From CAWIMX01 sp963792785 (lineage in GTDB: Bacteria > Acidobacteriota > Vicinamibacteria > Vicinamibacterales > CAVVIG01), in the NCBI GenBank assembly GCA_963792785.1, contig CAWBXO010000004.1, positions 1 through 64,000 of the forward strand: a stretch of DNA of 64,000 nucleotides, given 5' to 3'. Positions 1-8,716 of this stretch are shown here, in pieces. The notes under the pieces were generated by a model. It made no database searches. It was not told the origin of the DNA and worked only from the letters and a program-made list of their open reading frames with translations. Made by a program: the position numbers and the translations under genes. Position 1 is the stretch's first letter. Every line of letters starts with the position of its first letter.

Positions 1-839
1 ACGACCGTCGTCGTCGGAGGTATCTCGTACGCCAACCAGTCGATTATCCTCCGCCGCTTCCCCGAGGAAGCGCCCGACATGGAGTGCATCATAGGCGTCG
101 CGCTATCGGCAATTCGTCGTCGAGTTCGACCACATGACACCGCGGCTGACGCTCTACGAGCGTGCCGCTTATCGACCGCCCCCGGGTCCCGAGACCATCC
201 CCCTCCTGTTCGTACAAACCCTAGGGTACCGTATGTGAACATCCAAATGACGCTACGTAACGGACCCAATGCCGCTGCGAGTGCTGCCCGACACAGGGAC
301 TCGTTTTCTGGCGCCGTTTTGTCGGAAGCGCCGCGGCGCGCGCCCATCGCAGCTCCAGAGCGAGCGGGCCATCGTGTCTCCGAATCCGCAAACGGGCCGG
401 ATTACCCGGCTCATGGCCGCGCGCCCGCGTGCCGTCACGTCGGTATTTCACCGTGAAGGAACCGGTAATCGCCTTCTTCAAGGAAATCTCGGCGCCGACG
501 GATCCATCGCAACGGCACGCTCGGATCAGGGATGTTGCGAAGGTTTACCGTGGCCTTCGAGTTCGACGGGCGCGAGATGTACCTGACAGCGAACAGCGCT
601 ACCGGCGGCCGCATGTGTTCGACGCCAGCGGCGACGGTTTCATCCGGCGAGGCGGCAGGCACGTCGTGTTCGACGTCATTCCGAATTCCGCTGGTGCGAG
701 GGCAGGCGTTCGCATCGGCGGCGTGTGTGGTGATCGGCGATCGTGCGGCTGGCGATTGACGCCAGTGCAGCTGGCGCCCTTCTCAGCGCGGACGGTTGAA
801 CACGGCGTCTCGTGTTCGAGAGAGACGGCCAGTCAGTGA
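1..839 (+). pseudogene. Decayed retropepsin-like aspartyl protease with PDZ domain
   Basis: No intact frame exists, but successive pieces in different frames read like one secreted aspartyl protease. About 111-236 gives QFVVEFDHMTPRLTLYE, typical of the strand before the second lobe. About 247-310 gives PLRVLPDTGTRF, containing the catalytic D-T-G. About 532-600 gives LRRFTVAFEFDGREMYLTAN, and about 600-730 gives VFDVIPNSAGARAGVRIG, a PDZ-like ligand loop. The last frame stops at 839. At least four frame changes are needed, so I treat it as a pseudogene, truncated at the window's left edge. Consensus error could contribute to the breaks. Family assignment is by pattern recognition only. Confidence 0.45.
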
Positions 840-1270
840 CGATCGTCTTGCGGCTGCGGGCCCGTATTTCAGCTCGCGTCGTAATGGATCGACGGGGTTG
901 AAGACCGGCCGTCGATTGGGTCGTCGGGAAGAAACAACGGCAAAGGTGCAGACGCTCGGATCAACGCTCGCCCGAACGGAGACTGGCCCGCTTTCGAAGG
1001 GCTGTCACGCTCGCCGTCATGGCCTCGATACCGCGCAACACGGATAGGATCTCCAGAAACGCCATTGACCACTCTGGTCATGCCGCACGGATCGATACTT
1101 ATTCCACAACTGGCCCCCTACGGTCGGCCTTGAGTAACGCCGCGGTGGCAAGCACCAGCCACGCGATCCAGCGCCGGCGGCCTCGCTGCATTTCTCCGCG
1201 TCGGAGACCCGCACGTGGTGCGGCGTAGCGGCATCGGCCGCTGAACGGCATCAAGACCTTCTTCCCAGGA
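840..1270. other. Non-coding stretch before the RIT element
   Basis: No frame on either strand reads like a protein, and no RNA gene was recognised. It ends at the left CAACATAAG motif of the RIT element. It may be further decayed sequence of the interrupted locus, but I could not identify the second half of the radC-like gene in it. Confidence 0.4.
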
Positions 1271-1279
1271 CAACATAAG
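1271..1279 (+). repeat. Left copy of RIT terminal motif CAACATAAG
   Basis: Nine bases identical to the motif at 4651-4659 near the right end. It lies 41 bases upstream of the ritA start. Probably part of the recombinase binding site at the left end. Confidence 0.5.
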
Positions 1280-1320
1280 TCGACCACCCTTGGACGACAT
1301 TCCGTCAAGGAGGGTGGCTC

Positions 1321-2565
1321 ATGTTCGAGAAGCTGTTCGTGAAGACGTCGGACCTCGTGTTCCACACGATCGCGCCGTACGCGGTCGAGCGTGAACGATT
1401 CCTCGCGCACTGCGGCGAGGAGGGCTTCAGCAAGGTGGCGCTCCGTCGGATCGCCGGGATCGTGGTGACCGCGGCCTGCGACCTGCACGCGCATGGTGGG
1501 CTGGACGTGGATCAGGCGCGCCTTGAAGCCGCCGCGGCTCGCATCGAAGTGACCCGCCGTCAGGCAGGTGTCCGCGACGATGCGCGCGAGTACCGCCGAG
1601 AGTTTCTCCGTGTCACGACTCGATGGGTCCTATTTCCGGGGCGCCTCCAGCCGCAGGCGCCCAGCCCGCGACCGTACGCCGCGTTGCTCGACGACTTCGA
1701 GCGGTGGATGACCGAGGAGCGCGGGCTCTCGCGCGGCACATTGAAAAGCCGGCGCTGGCATGTCGGCCGATTCCTCGACTGGCTCCATGAGCGTCACGCG
1801 CCAGTGCCTGGTCTGAGCCGCGGGATCTCGACGGCTATCTCCAGCACCTGCACGCGAAGCGACTGTCGCGCGTCTCGATCAAGAGTCACACCGATGCCGT
1901 GCGTGCGTTCATCCGCCACGCGGAGCGGCGCGGATGGTGCGCCGCCGGACTCGCCGACACGCTGCATGGTCCACATATCTATCGTGACCACGGGCTGCCC
2001 ATCGGTCCCTCATGGAGGACGTCACTCGGCTGATCCAGGACGCGGCGTCCGATGACCCGACGGACGTCCGAGACCGCGCGATTCTCCTGCTGTTGGCGGT
2101 CTATGGCTTCCGGGCCGGTGAGGTCGCCGCGCTGCGCCTGGACGACGTCGATTGGGAGCACGACCGTCTGACGGTCCGTCGCTCCAAGCCGGGACGTTCC
2201 CAGGTCTATCCGCTCATGCCCGTCGTCGGACAGGCGATCATCCGGTACCTCAAAGAGGCCCGGCCGCGACGCGCGTGTCGCGAGCTGTTTCTGAAGATCC
2301 GGGCGCCCATCGGACCGATGACCTCGAAAAGCCTGTATGCCGTCGTCGCGGACCGCATCACGCGGCTCGGCCTTCACGTGCCGCGTCGCGGTCCTCATGT
2401 GCTCCGGCACGCCTGCGCCGGACATCTCATGGCGCGTGGCCTGTCGCTCAAGGAAATCGCCGATCACCTCGGTCATCGCAGCCTCACCAGCACACGCGTG
2501 TACGCCAAGGTGGACATTCAAGGCCTGCGCGAAGTCGCGGCCTTCGACCTGGAGGGCTCGCATGA
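1321..2565 (+). CDS. ritA: RIT tyrosine recombinase A (frameshifted)
   Basis: First recombinase of the trio, about 414 residues once three one-base deletions are repaired. The ATG at 1321 has AAGGAGG nine bases upstream. The frame shifts near 1801-1824, again at 2013-2015 (TCATGGAGG where TGGGAGG would keep frame) and at about 2553 (GAGGGCTC where GAGGGGCTC would restore the stop TGA at 2563). The C-terminal catalytic domain shows the first Arg in YGFRAGEVAALRLDDVD, HVLRH, LGHRSLTSTRVYAKVD and the Tyr nucleophile. The N-terminal SAM-like core-binding domain spans about residues 115-200. The deletions all fall in or near G runs, so the gene may be intact in the cell. Confidence 0.75.
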
Positions 2566-3521
2566 CGCTCACTCAGGTCGTCGAAGAGTACGTGACCGTG
2601 AAGCGCTCGACGGGGCTGCGCTTCCGGAGCGGCGCGATGATCCTCCGCACGTTTGCGCGCGTGGCCGGCGCCATCGAGGTCAACGACGTCACCCAAGACA
2701 CCGTGCGGGCGTTCTTGAAGCGGTCTGGGCCGATCACCTCCGGTTGGCACCAGAAGCACTACACCCTGGCCGGGCTCTTCCGCTTCGCCATGCAGCGCGG
2801 TCTCGTGTCCACCTCGCCGGTGGCGTTCCGCCTCCCGAAGCGGCCGGCGTACGCCACGCCCTACATCTACTCGGAGGAAGAACTGCGGCGCATGCTGGAC
2901 GCGACGTCGGCGCTGGACCGTCCGCATCCGAAGAACGGGCAGCCTGCCACGATTCCCGCGCTGACGTTTCGGACGCTGATCTTGCTCCTCTACGGCGCCG
3001 GGCTTCGCCTCGGCGAGGCGCTCGCGTTCACCCTCGATGACGTGGACCTCCCGGCGAACATGCTCGTCGTGCGGAACACGAAATTCTTCAAGACCCGATT
3101 GGTGCCGATTGGGCCGAAGCTCTCGTCGGCGTTGGACCTCTACGCCGACACGCGACTGGCGGTCATACGGCGGCCTCCGACTCGAGACGCCTTCTTGCTT
3201 CGGCGGGACGGGATCCCAATCTCGTTGTACACAGCGGAGCGATATTTTCGGATTCTGCGCAGCCGCATCGGTATCCGTCGAAGTGACGGCGCGTATTTTC
3301 AGCCGCGTCTGCACGACCTGCGGCACAGCTTTGCCGTGCACAGGCTCGTGGCTTGGTACCGTCAGGGCGCTGACGTGCAGCTCCTCCTCCCGAAGCTGTC
3401 GACGTACCTCGGTCACATCAGCCTCGCCGAAACCCAACACTATTTAACGATGACGCCGGACCTCCTGCGCGAAGCGGGACGGCGGTTCGAAACCTACGTC
3501 GGAGTGGAGGTCCAGCCATGA
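2562..3521 (+). CDS. ritB: RIT tyrosine recombinase B
   Basis: Intact 319-residue site-specific recombinase. The ATG at 2562 overlaps the expected ritA stop (ATGA), so the two are probably translationally coupled. Catalytic residues are in LYGAGLRLGEAL (Arg I), HDLRHSFAVHRL (H-x-x-R) and LGHISLAETQHYL (GH box and Tyr). In known RIT elements all three proteins act on the element ends, and the exact role of each subunit is unsettled. Codon use matches the neighbours. Confidence 0.85.
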   Translation: MTLTQVVEEYVTVKRSTGLRFRSGAMILRTFARVAGAIEVNDVTQDTVRAFLKRSGPITSGWHQKHYTLAGLFRFAMQRGLVSTSPVAFRLPKRPAYATPYIYSEEELRRMLDATSALDRPHPKNGQPATIPALTFRTLILLLYGAGLRLGEALAFTLDDVDLPANMLVVRNTKFFKTRLVPIGPKLSSALDLYADTRLAVIRRPPTRDAFLLRRDGIPISLYTAERYFRILRSRIGIRRSDGAYFQPRLHDLRHSFAVHRLVAWYRQGADVQLLLPKLSTYLGHISLAETQHYLTMTPDLLREAGRRFETYVGVEVQP

Positions 3522-4510
3522 CCAGCAAGAATCTCGTTGCCCCGTGGGTACGACGCTTTCTCTTGGAGCACATCGTCGCGGATCTCAACTTGTCCCGGAA
3601 TACGCAGGCGAGCTACCGAGACGCCATGACGTTGCTGCTGCCATTCGCGGCCAAGCAGCAGGGCCACGCGATCGATCAGATCGAGATTGAACATCTCGCG
3701 CCAGACCTCGTTCGTCGCTTCCTGGCGCACCTGGAAGACGAGCGGCACTGCTCGGTGTCGACGCGCAACCAGCGGCTCGCGGCGATACACGCGTTCGCTC
3801 GCTTCATCGGGACGCGGAGTCCCGAGCACCTGGCTTGGTGCGCCGAGCTGACCGCCATTCCGTTCAAGAAGGCGGCGAAGGGCACGCTGCCATACCTCGA
3901 GAAGCCGGAGATGGATGCCCTGCTCGCGGCGCCGGGCCGCCGCACGAGCCAGGGAGCCCGCGACCATGCGCTCCTGCTGTTTCTGTACAACGCGGGCGCT
4001 CGCGCTGACGAAGCGGCACGTCTGACCATCGCTGATCTCGACCTTGGCACGTCGCCAGCGGCCAAACTCCTCGGGAAGGGGAACAAGACACGTCTGTGTC
4101 CGCTGTGGCCGTCGACGGCGGGCGTACTCAAGACGCTCGTCGCCACGCGCGGCGGTCACGAGCCCGTCTTCCTGAATCGCCGCCGCGAAGCCATCACGCG
4201 CTTTGGCATCTACGACCTGGTGAAACGGCACGCGGCGCGCGCGGCGCGGCGCGTCCCGTCGATCGCCGCCAAGCGCGTCAGCCCGCACGTGATCCGGCAT
4301 ACCACAGCCGTCCACCTGCTGCGCGCGGGTGTCGACATCAACACGATCCGCGCCTGGCTCGGTCACGTGTCCTTGGACACCACCAACATCTACGCCGAGG
4401 TCGATCTCGCGATGAAGGCCAAGGCGCTGGGCGAGTGCTCGATTCCAGGCGACTCCCGCAGGCACTGGCGAAAGGAGCCAGGACTCATGTCCTTCCTCCG
4501 CTCACTGTGA
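3518..4510 (+). CDS. ritC: RIT tyrosine recombinase C
   Basis: Intact 330-residue tyrosine recombinase starting at an ATG that overlaps the ritB stop by four bases. The N-terminal SAM-like DNA-binding domain (about residues 10-100) is followed by the catalytic domain with YNAGARADEAARL (Arg I), HVIRHTTAVHLL and LGHVSLDTTNIYAEVD, ending in the Tyr. Closer in appearance to XerC/D-type integrases than ritA or ritB. It is the last gene of the element; 40 bases separate its stop from the first TTATGTTG motif at 4551. Confidence 0.85.
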   Translation: MTSKNLVAPWVRRFLLEHIVADLNLSRNTQASYRDAMTLLLPFAAKQQGHAIDQIEIEHLAPDLVRRFLAHLEDERHCSVSTRNQRLAAIHAFARFIGTRSPEHLAWCAELTAIPFKKAAKGTLPYLEKPEMDALLAAPGRRTSQGARDHALLLFLYNAGARADEAARLTIADLDLGTSPAAKLLGKGNKTRLCPLWPSTAGVLKTLVATRGGHEPVFLNRRREAITRFGIYDLVKRHAARAARRVPSIAAKRVSPHVIRHTTAVHLLRAGVDINTIRAWLGHVSLDTTNIYAEVDLAMKAKALGECSIPGDSRRHWRKEPGLMSFLRSL

Positions 4511-4550
4511 GGGTGCCAGCGGCCGGCCGAGCGGGTGAACGCGGGCGCGA

Positions 4551-4664
4551 TTATGTTGCGTCCGTGGACCGTGAGGCCGGCTCGCCGCTGACCTTCCAGC
4601 GTCTGCGCCACATAACTACGGCCGCAACATAACCGCGTTTATGTTCTGCCCAACATAAGCGCGG
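4551..4664. repeat. RIT right-end repeat cluster with core-site palindrome
   Basis: TTATGTTGCGTCCG at 4551-4564 is inverted at 4619-4632 (13 of 14 bases match). Immediately outside, CCGCGTTTATGTT (4633-4645) and AACATAAGCGCGG (4652-4664) form a 13-base inverted repeat with one mismatch around a six-base spacer, CTGCCC. Two inverted arms around a 6-8 base spacer is the usual shape of a tyrosine recombinase crossover site. The radC-like frame ends exactly at 4664. Confidence 0.6.
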
Positions 4665-4909
4665 ATGAACGAGCGTCGAATCGAGCGTGCCTCGGCTCAC
4701 CTCGTGATACGCGATCACACGCAATTTGGTCGACACGCACAGGATTGCGAAGATTTCACCCGCCTGATCCTGCAGTGTTGCGATCAGCGCCGAGCGGTCT
4801 CCTTGGGATTGCCGAGGGTCCGCCCGACGACAATTGGTTGACCATCGGCGTCCATTCTTACGGCGTATCGTACGGTCAGCTCGCGAAGTCTCATCGTTCC
4901 CGTCTGCAT
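4664..4909 (-). pseudogene. radC-like JAB-domain gene, cut by the RIT element
   Basis: Minus-strand reading gives MRLRELTVRYAVRMDADG, then after a frameshift near 4795 DQAGEIFAILCVSTKLRVI and AYHEVSRGTLDSTLVHPR, the characteristic N-terminal half of RadC/JAB (MPN-like) proteins. Start ATG at 4909 has AGGA about eight bases upstream; 4894 is an alternative start. The frame runs into the RIT end at 4664, so the zinc-binding HxH-x7-S-x2-D half is missing. I did not find the other half left of 1270. RadC-like JAB proteins are common on plasmids and integrative elements. Confidence 0.6.
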
Positions 4910-5007
4910 TGTCGTGTCCTCCGCATGTGCGTGTTGTGGTTCCTTCGCAAGGTCAGGAACCCGACACACACATCGAGAGGGCACGCGCGGAGCGCCGCCC
5001 CGGCGAG
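4910..5007. promoter_or_regulatory. Spacer between radC-like remnant and istA
   Basis: Divergent spacer that should hold the promoter of the radC-like gene. I saw no convincing -35/-10 pair. The left terminal repeat of the IS21 element should also be near here but was not found, so the left edge of that element may be lost. Confidence 0.3.
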
Positions 5008-6231
5008 GTGGCGGCTGGTTGCAGCGGCTGTGATCAGGTAGACCTGGCACAGCCGGCGAAGCCGGTCCACCGCTGCGGAGTCGCTGCCGGGCACAACGTG
5101 ACGACGGGACGGCGCTATCTGCGTCAGCCGATCACGCCAGGCCATCAGGTGCGACCGGCCGCGCGACGGCTGACCGACGATCGCCGCGGCGAGGCCCGGA
5201 CGCTCTACGAAGGGGCGGCCGCCGGCAATGCGGTCGTGGTGCAGCGGCTCCTCGCTGAGCGTGGCTGTACGATGAGCGTCCGGACCATTGAGCGGGCGGT
5301 GACCGACATTCGACGCGCGCGGCGGGTGGCCGCGCTGGCGACGGTCCGGGTGGAAACCGCGCCCGGGGATCAGCTCCAGATCGACTTCGGCCAGAAGCGG
5401 CTGCAGATTGCCGGCGTCCGCGTCCGGATCTTTCTCTTGGTGGCGGTCCTCAGTTACTCGCGCCGGCTCTTCGTCAAAGCGTTTCTCAATGAGCGGGGCG
5501 ATGACTGGCGCGAGGGCATCGCGGCAGCTTTCACCCATTTCGGCGGCCTGCCGCGCACGCTGCTCGGCGACAATGCGCGCGCGTTGGTGCTCGGTCGCGA
5601 TCGCGCGACCGGGACCGTCAGCTTCCACCCGACCTACCTCGCCTTTTGTCGGGACTGGGACGTCCAGCCTCGCGCGTGCGCGCCGTATCGCGCGCGGACC
5701 AAAGGCAAGACCGAAGCGGGCGTCAAATACGTCAAGCGCAATGCGCTGGCCGATCAGACCTTCGACTCCTTCGGCGCGCTCGAGCAGTACCTCGCGGAGT
5801 GGATCACGATCGCCGATCAGCGGCGCCACGGGACGACCCGTGAAGCGCCGATCGTGCGCTTCGAGCGCGACGAGCGCGCGGCCCTGCGCGCGTTGCCGAT
5901 CCGGCGCTGCCGCGGCGGACGCAGCGCCTACGCCGTCGCGTCGCGCTCGACGCCTTCGTCGACGTGGACACGATCCGGTACAGCGTCCCGCACCGACTGG
6001 TGCGCGACCATGTCGAGGTCCTCGTGGAGGATCACCTCGTCCGGATCTTTCACGGCACCGAGCTCGTCGCGACGCACGCGCGATCCTCCGAACCGTTTGC
6101 CCGCGTGGTCGACGTCGGCTCATTACGCCGGCCTGTGGCGGGCGGGGCTGGACGACGTCGCGACCCAAGGCCTCGCGCTTCTGGGTCGCGACCTTGCCGA
6201 CTACGCCGCCGTCGTGGACGGTGGCCGATGA
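5008..6231 (+). CDS. istA: IS21-family transposase IstA (frameshifted)
   Basis: DDE transposase. The catalytic core is clear: QLQIDFGQKRL (first Asp), LLGDNARALV (second Asp) and a Glu in KGKTEAGVKYVKRNA. The C-terminal beta domain leaves frame near 5910 (VALDAFVDVDTIRYSVPHRL is in another frame) and returns near 6112 (AHYAGLWRAGLDDVATQG). Both shifts are single-base. The N-terminal part before about 5100 reads poorly and may be truncated; GTG 5008 is a candidate start only. With IstB it carries out replicative or cut-and-paste transposition in the known family. Confidence 0.75.
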   Translation: MAAGCSGCDQVDLAQPAKPVHRCGVAAGHNVTTGRRYLRQPITPGHQVRPAARRLTDDRRGEARTLYEGAAAGNAVVVQRLLAERGCTMSVRTIERAVTDIRRARRVAALATVRVETAPGDQLQIDFGQKRLQIAGVRVRIFLLVAVLSYSRRLFVKAFLNERGDDWREGIAAAFTHFGGLPRTLLGDNARALVLGRDRATGTVSFHPTYLAFCRDWDVQPRACAPYRARTKGKTEAGVKYVKRNALADQTFDSFGALEQYLAEWITIADQRRHGTTREAPIVRFERDERAALRALPIRRCRGGRSAYAVASRSTPSSTWTRSGTASRTDWCATMSRSSWRITSSGSFTAPSSSRRTRDPPNRLPAWSTSAHYAGLWRAGLDDVATQGLALLGRDLADYAAVVDGGR

Positions 6232-7007
6232 GCGTCGTGATTCACGCGCGCGTCGTCGAGCAGCTCACGCGCTTACGGCTCGGATACGTCGCCGATCGGC
6301 TCGATGCCGTGCTCAATGACGCGGCGCGGACCGAGCCGACCTATCTCGATTTCCTCGACGGCGTCCTGAGACAGGAGGTCGATGCCAAGCAGCGGACCCG
6401 CGTGGCGATGGGCCTCAAGATCGCGCACTTCCCGACGGTCAAGACCCTCGACGACTTCGAGTTCAAATTCCAGCCATCGGTCGATCAGCGCCTGGTGCGC
6501 GAGCTGGCGACGGCGCGCTTTCTCACCCAGGCCGAAAACGTCCTGATCTTCGGCGCGCCAGGCGTCGGCAAAACGCATCTCGCGATCGCGCTCGGGCGCG
6601 CCGTCGTCGAAGCCGGCCACTCTGTCCTGTTCACCAGCGCCACGGCGCTTCTGGCGGCACTGTCCAAAGCGGAAACCGATGGACAACTCAGCGATCGCTT
6701 GATGTTTTACACCAAGCCCAAGCTCCTCATCATCGATGAGCTTGGCTACTTGCCCTTCGAGCGGCGCAGCGCGCATCTCTTTTTCCAGCTCGTCGCCCGG
6801 CGGTACGAACGCGGCTCCCTGCTGATCACGACCAACCAGCTGGTCACGCAATGGGGCGCGGTCTTTGGCGACGATGTCCTCGCCGCCGCGATCCTCGACC
6901 GCCTGCTCCATCACAGTCACACGCTCATGATCCAAGGCGAGAGCTATCGATTGAGGCAGAAGAAGAAGGCGGGACTGCTCGGCCGAGCACCGCGGAACGA
7001 CGGCTGA
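6228..7007 (+). CDS. istB: IS21-family helper ATPase IstB
   Basis: Intact 259-residue AAA+ protein whose ATG overlaps the istA stop (ATGA). Walker A is GAPGVGKTH at about residues 109-116 and Walker B is LLIIDELGYLPF near 163. The arginine-finger region (RRYERGSLLITTNQ) is present. In this family IstB is DnaC-like, assembles on target DNA and stimulates IstA. Length is normal for the family (about 250-270 residues). Confidence 0.9.
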   Translation: MSVVIHARVVEQLTRLRLGYVADRLDAVLNDAARTEPTYLDFLDGVLRQEVDAKQRTRVAMGLKIAHFPTVKTLDDFEFKFQPSVDQRLVRELATARFLTQAENVLIFGAPGVGKTHLAIALGRAVVEAGHSVLFTSATALLAALSKAETDGQLSDRLMFYTKPKLLIIDELGYLPFERRSAHLFFQLVARRYERGSLLITTNQLVTQWGAVFGDDVLAAAILDRLLHHSHTLMIQGESYRLRQKKKAGLLGRAPRNDG

Positions 7008-7096
7008 TCATGTCTCATTCGTCACCGTGGAGCTTCGGATCACTGTGGGCGCTCGCCGACGCTGCCGGCTCGCGCTGATTGACGGACAACACCAGA

Positions 7097-7150
7097 TCAG
7101 GAGGGGGTCAGTTTTAGTGTCGGAAGCGGGTCAGTTTCTCCTGTCGCTTG
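7097..7150 (+). repeat. Right terminal repeats of the IS21 element
   Basis: Two GTCAGTTT copies (about 7107 and 7133) and the end sequence CGCTTGACA. Immediately beyond it the interrupted helicase frame resumes (minus strand), which fixes the boundary to within a few bases of 7150. Confidence 0.65.
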
Positions 7151-7342
7151 ACAGCTGTTCGCGTGAAACTGAGGAAGACAATCTTTGAGGCAGAAACGCC
7201 AGCTTCGATCAAACTGGCCACGCGCGCGCACGCTACATCCGTCTTTCCACAACCAGGGCCTGACTCAACGATCAGGCGAGCCTGCGGGAGGTGCGGCGAC
7301 GACCGCATTCTGTTGCACGTCCGCTCGGCGAATCTGGGACAT
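7151..7342 (-). pseudogene. N-terminal remnant of a UvrD/Rep-like helicase
   Basis: Reading from ATG 7342 on the minus strand gives MSQIRRADVQQNAVVAAPP, a Q-motif-like start. One frameshift later come RLIVESGPGCGKTDVACAR (Walker A) and KIVFLSFTRTAVK (motif Ia). The order and spacing match superfamily-1A helicases. The gene is then cut by the IS21 right end at about 7150, so every motif after Ia is missing. Same strand as the defence operon upstream of it, so it may once have been that operon's last gene. Confidence 0.65.
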
Positions 7343-7714
7343 AGAATTTTCGAGAAGTGTCATCGCGGCCGGGAACGTGCCCGTTTCAGTGCACAGGCCG
7401 CGGTCGGGGCACAATTAATCAAAACTCACGGTAGAGCGAGGCCGTGACAGGTGCGGTCATACGACAAACTTTCGCCGCTCGACTGAAGCCGCAGGAGCCA
7501 ACATACGAGCCGCCAAAGCTTGAATTTCAAGCCTTTCCCGTCAAATTCGGCCGATAGTAGCACGCGTTCAAGCTACCAGAGGGCTCGGCGTAGATTGCAC
7601 TTCCAGGCGGCGCCCGTGGCTAAAATTGCCGGGCGGGAGAGAACTTGGCTAGACCGCCGGCCAGGCTGACGAACGGTGCTGAGGCGGGAACGACCTGAGC
7701 GGGGAAAGCGCGTT
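7343..7714. other. Gene-free spacer downstream of the defence operon
   Basis: About 370 bases with no frame resembling a protein on either strand and no RNA gene recognised. It separates the DUF4420 stop from the helicase remnant and should contain the operon terminator or the helicase promoter; I saw no strong hairpin. Confidence 0.4.
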
Positions 7715-8713
7715 TTACTGGTTGGCCGGAAGCAGATCTTCAAGAACGGGGCATTGGCTCAGAAGATCTTCCAGCGGCTGGGGCTGCACGTGAGACAGAT
7801 CGGCAGTAAAGTGCACATCGCTCACACCTAGCGGAAGATCTCCACGAATCGCCGGAATTTCTGAGGCGCGAACAAAGCGGAGCGAGCCGTCCGCTAGCCT
7901 AAGGTCGAAAGTGGTAGACAGAGCATCGCGCAGCGTGTTGCCGAGCGTCGAAACGACGCCTTCCCGCAATTTTAGAATCAGTTCGGCACTTCCATCGAGA
8001 TGCAACTCGATCCGCTCGATGAGCGACTGGATGCTCATGCCACTCGCAACGCGTTCAGCGAAGAGGGATGCCACCACACCAACCGTACCGGGTGGCGGGT
8101 TACATTGCTCGTAGGAGAAGACGTGCGCGCGCAGCCGTCCGGCCGAGACCTTCACGTCGAGGCGCGCGTCGCCAGTGGTGAAGTCGAAGCGCGCGGATTC
8201 GTCGGTGCGCCAGGCGGCAACCGCCCTCGCAGGATTGCGGCTTCGCGAGATCACGTAGAGTTCGCCGAACAAGCCGTTGACGGCGCGCGTCGGCGGATTC
8301 TGCACGCGCCGGAAAATGGCGACGAGCCGGTTGACGGTAGAGGCGACTGCGCGTCGCCGTGGGCTGTCACCGAGCATCTTGATGACGGTCTGGCAGACCG
8401 ACAGGAAGTACCGGATCGTCTCACGATCGCCGGACCGGCACCGGATGACGGTGAACACCCCCTCGCGCGGCGCATCCGCGCCCCTGGTCAGCTGACAGCG
8501 CAAATCGAATTGAACGTCGATGGCCTCAAGCCGGATCGGAGCCTGAACGGTTGTGGTGTCATCACCCGTTGCGACGAGAAGGCAGGCGCGAGACGCCCCG
8601 TCCTTGCCGACAAGATAACTTTGGAACCCGCCGATGGTCGTCACCGCGTACAGCGGCAGGCTGTGATCCCCTCCCGGCGGCGCGACCGTCTCGAAGGCGC
8701 TCTCAAGATCCAT
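7715..8713 (-). CDS. PD-(D/E)XK motif protein, DUF4420-like
   Basis: 332 residues. A predicted restriction-endonuclease-fold core is visible: GLFGELYVI (about 147-155, acidic residue), FDF (about 175) and RLDVKVSAG (about 183-191) with the D-x-K pair. The layout fits the DUF4420 family, which is typically found next to Z1-domain proteins and DNA methyltransferases. Likely the DNA-cutting subunit of the restriction module, by family context and not by direct evidence. Starts three bases after the Z1 stop, so it is surely co-transcribed. Lower GC than the backbone, consistent with transfer. Confidence 0.75.
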   Translation of the reverse strand: MDLESAFETVAPPGGDHSLPLYAVTTIGGFQSYLVGKDGASRACLLVATGDDTTTVQAPIRLEAIDVQFDLRCQLTRGADAPREGVFTVIRCRSGDRETIRYFLSVCQTVIKMLGDSPRRRAVASTVNRLVAIFRRVQNPPTRAVNGLFGELYVISRSRNPARAVAAWRTDESARFDFTTGDARLDVKVSAGRLRAHVFSYEQCNPPPGTVGVVASLFAERVASGMSIQSLIERIELHLDGSAELILKLREGVVSTLGNTLRDALSTTFDLRLADGSLRFVRASEIPAIRGDLPLGVSDVHFTADLSHVQPQPLEDLLSQCPVLEDLLPANQ

Positions 8714-8716
8714 ATC

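Larger units (their letters stand above)
1271..4664 (+). mobile_element. RIT element (recombinase in trio)
   Basis: Three tyrosine recombinase genes of different subfamilies lie head to tail on one strand, linked by ATGA stop/start overlaps at 2562-2565 and 3518-3521. This is the diagnostic layout of RIT elements. CAACATAAG at 1271 and several direct and inverted copies of CAACATAA/TTATGTTG at 4551-4664 mark the likely ends. On the right side the flanking radC-like reading frame (minus strand) breaks at 4664, which supports that boundary. The left boundary is less certain because only one motif copy is seen. Confidence 0.8.
5008..7150 (+). mobile_element. IS21-family insertion sequence
   Basis: Carries istA and istB in the usual order with a four-base ATGA overlap. 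The right end at 7097-7150 contains two copies of GTCAGTTT and closes with CGCTTGACA, so read inward it is TGTCAAGCG...AAACTGACCC, a typical IS21-type multiple terminal repeat. The element abuts a UvrD-like helicase frame. The matching left repeat was not seen, and istA lacks a clear N-terminal helix-turn-helix, so the copy may be truncated on the left. Confidence 0.75.

Noticed and set aside
4700..5010. Left terminal repeat of the IS21 element
   Set aside because: No sequence resembling TGTCAAGCGACAGG or the AAACTGACCC repeat was found.
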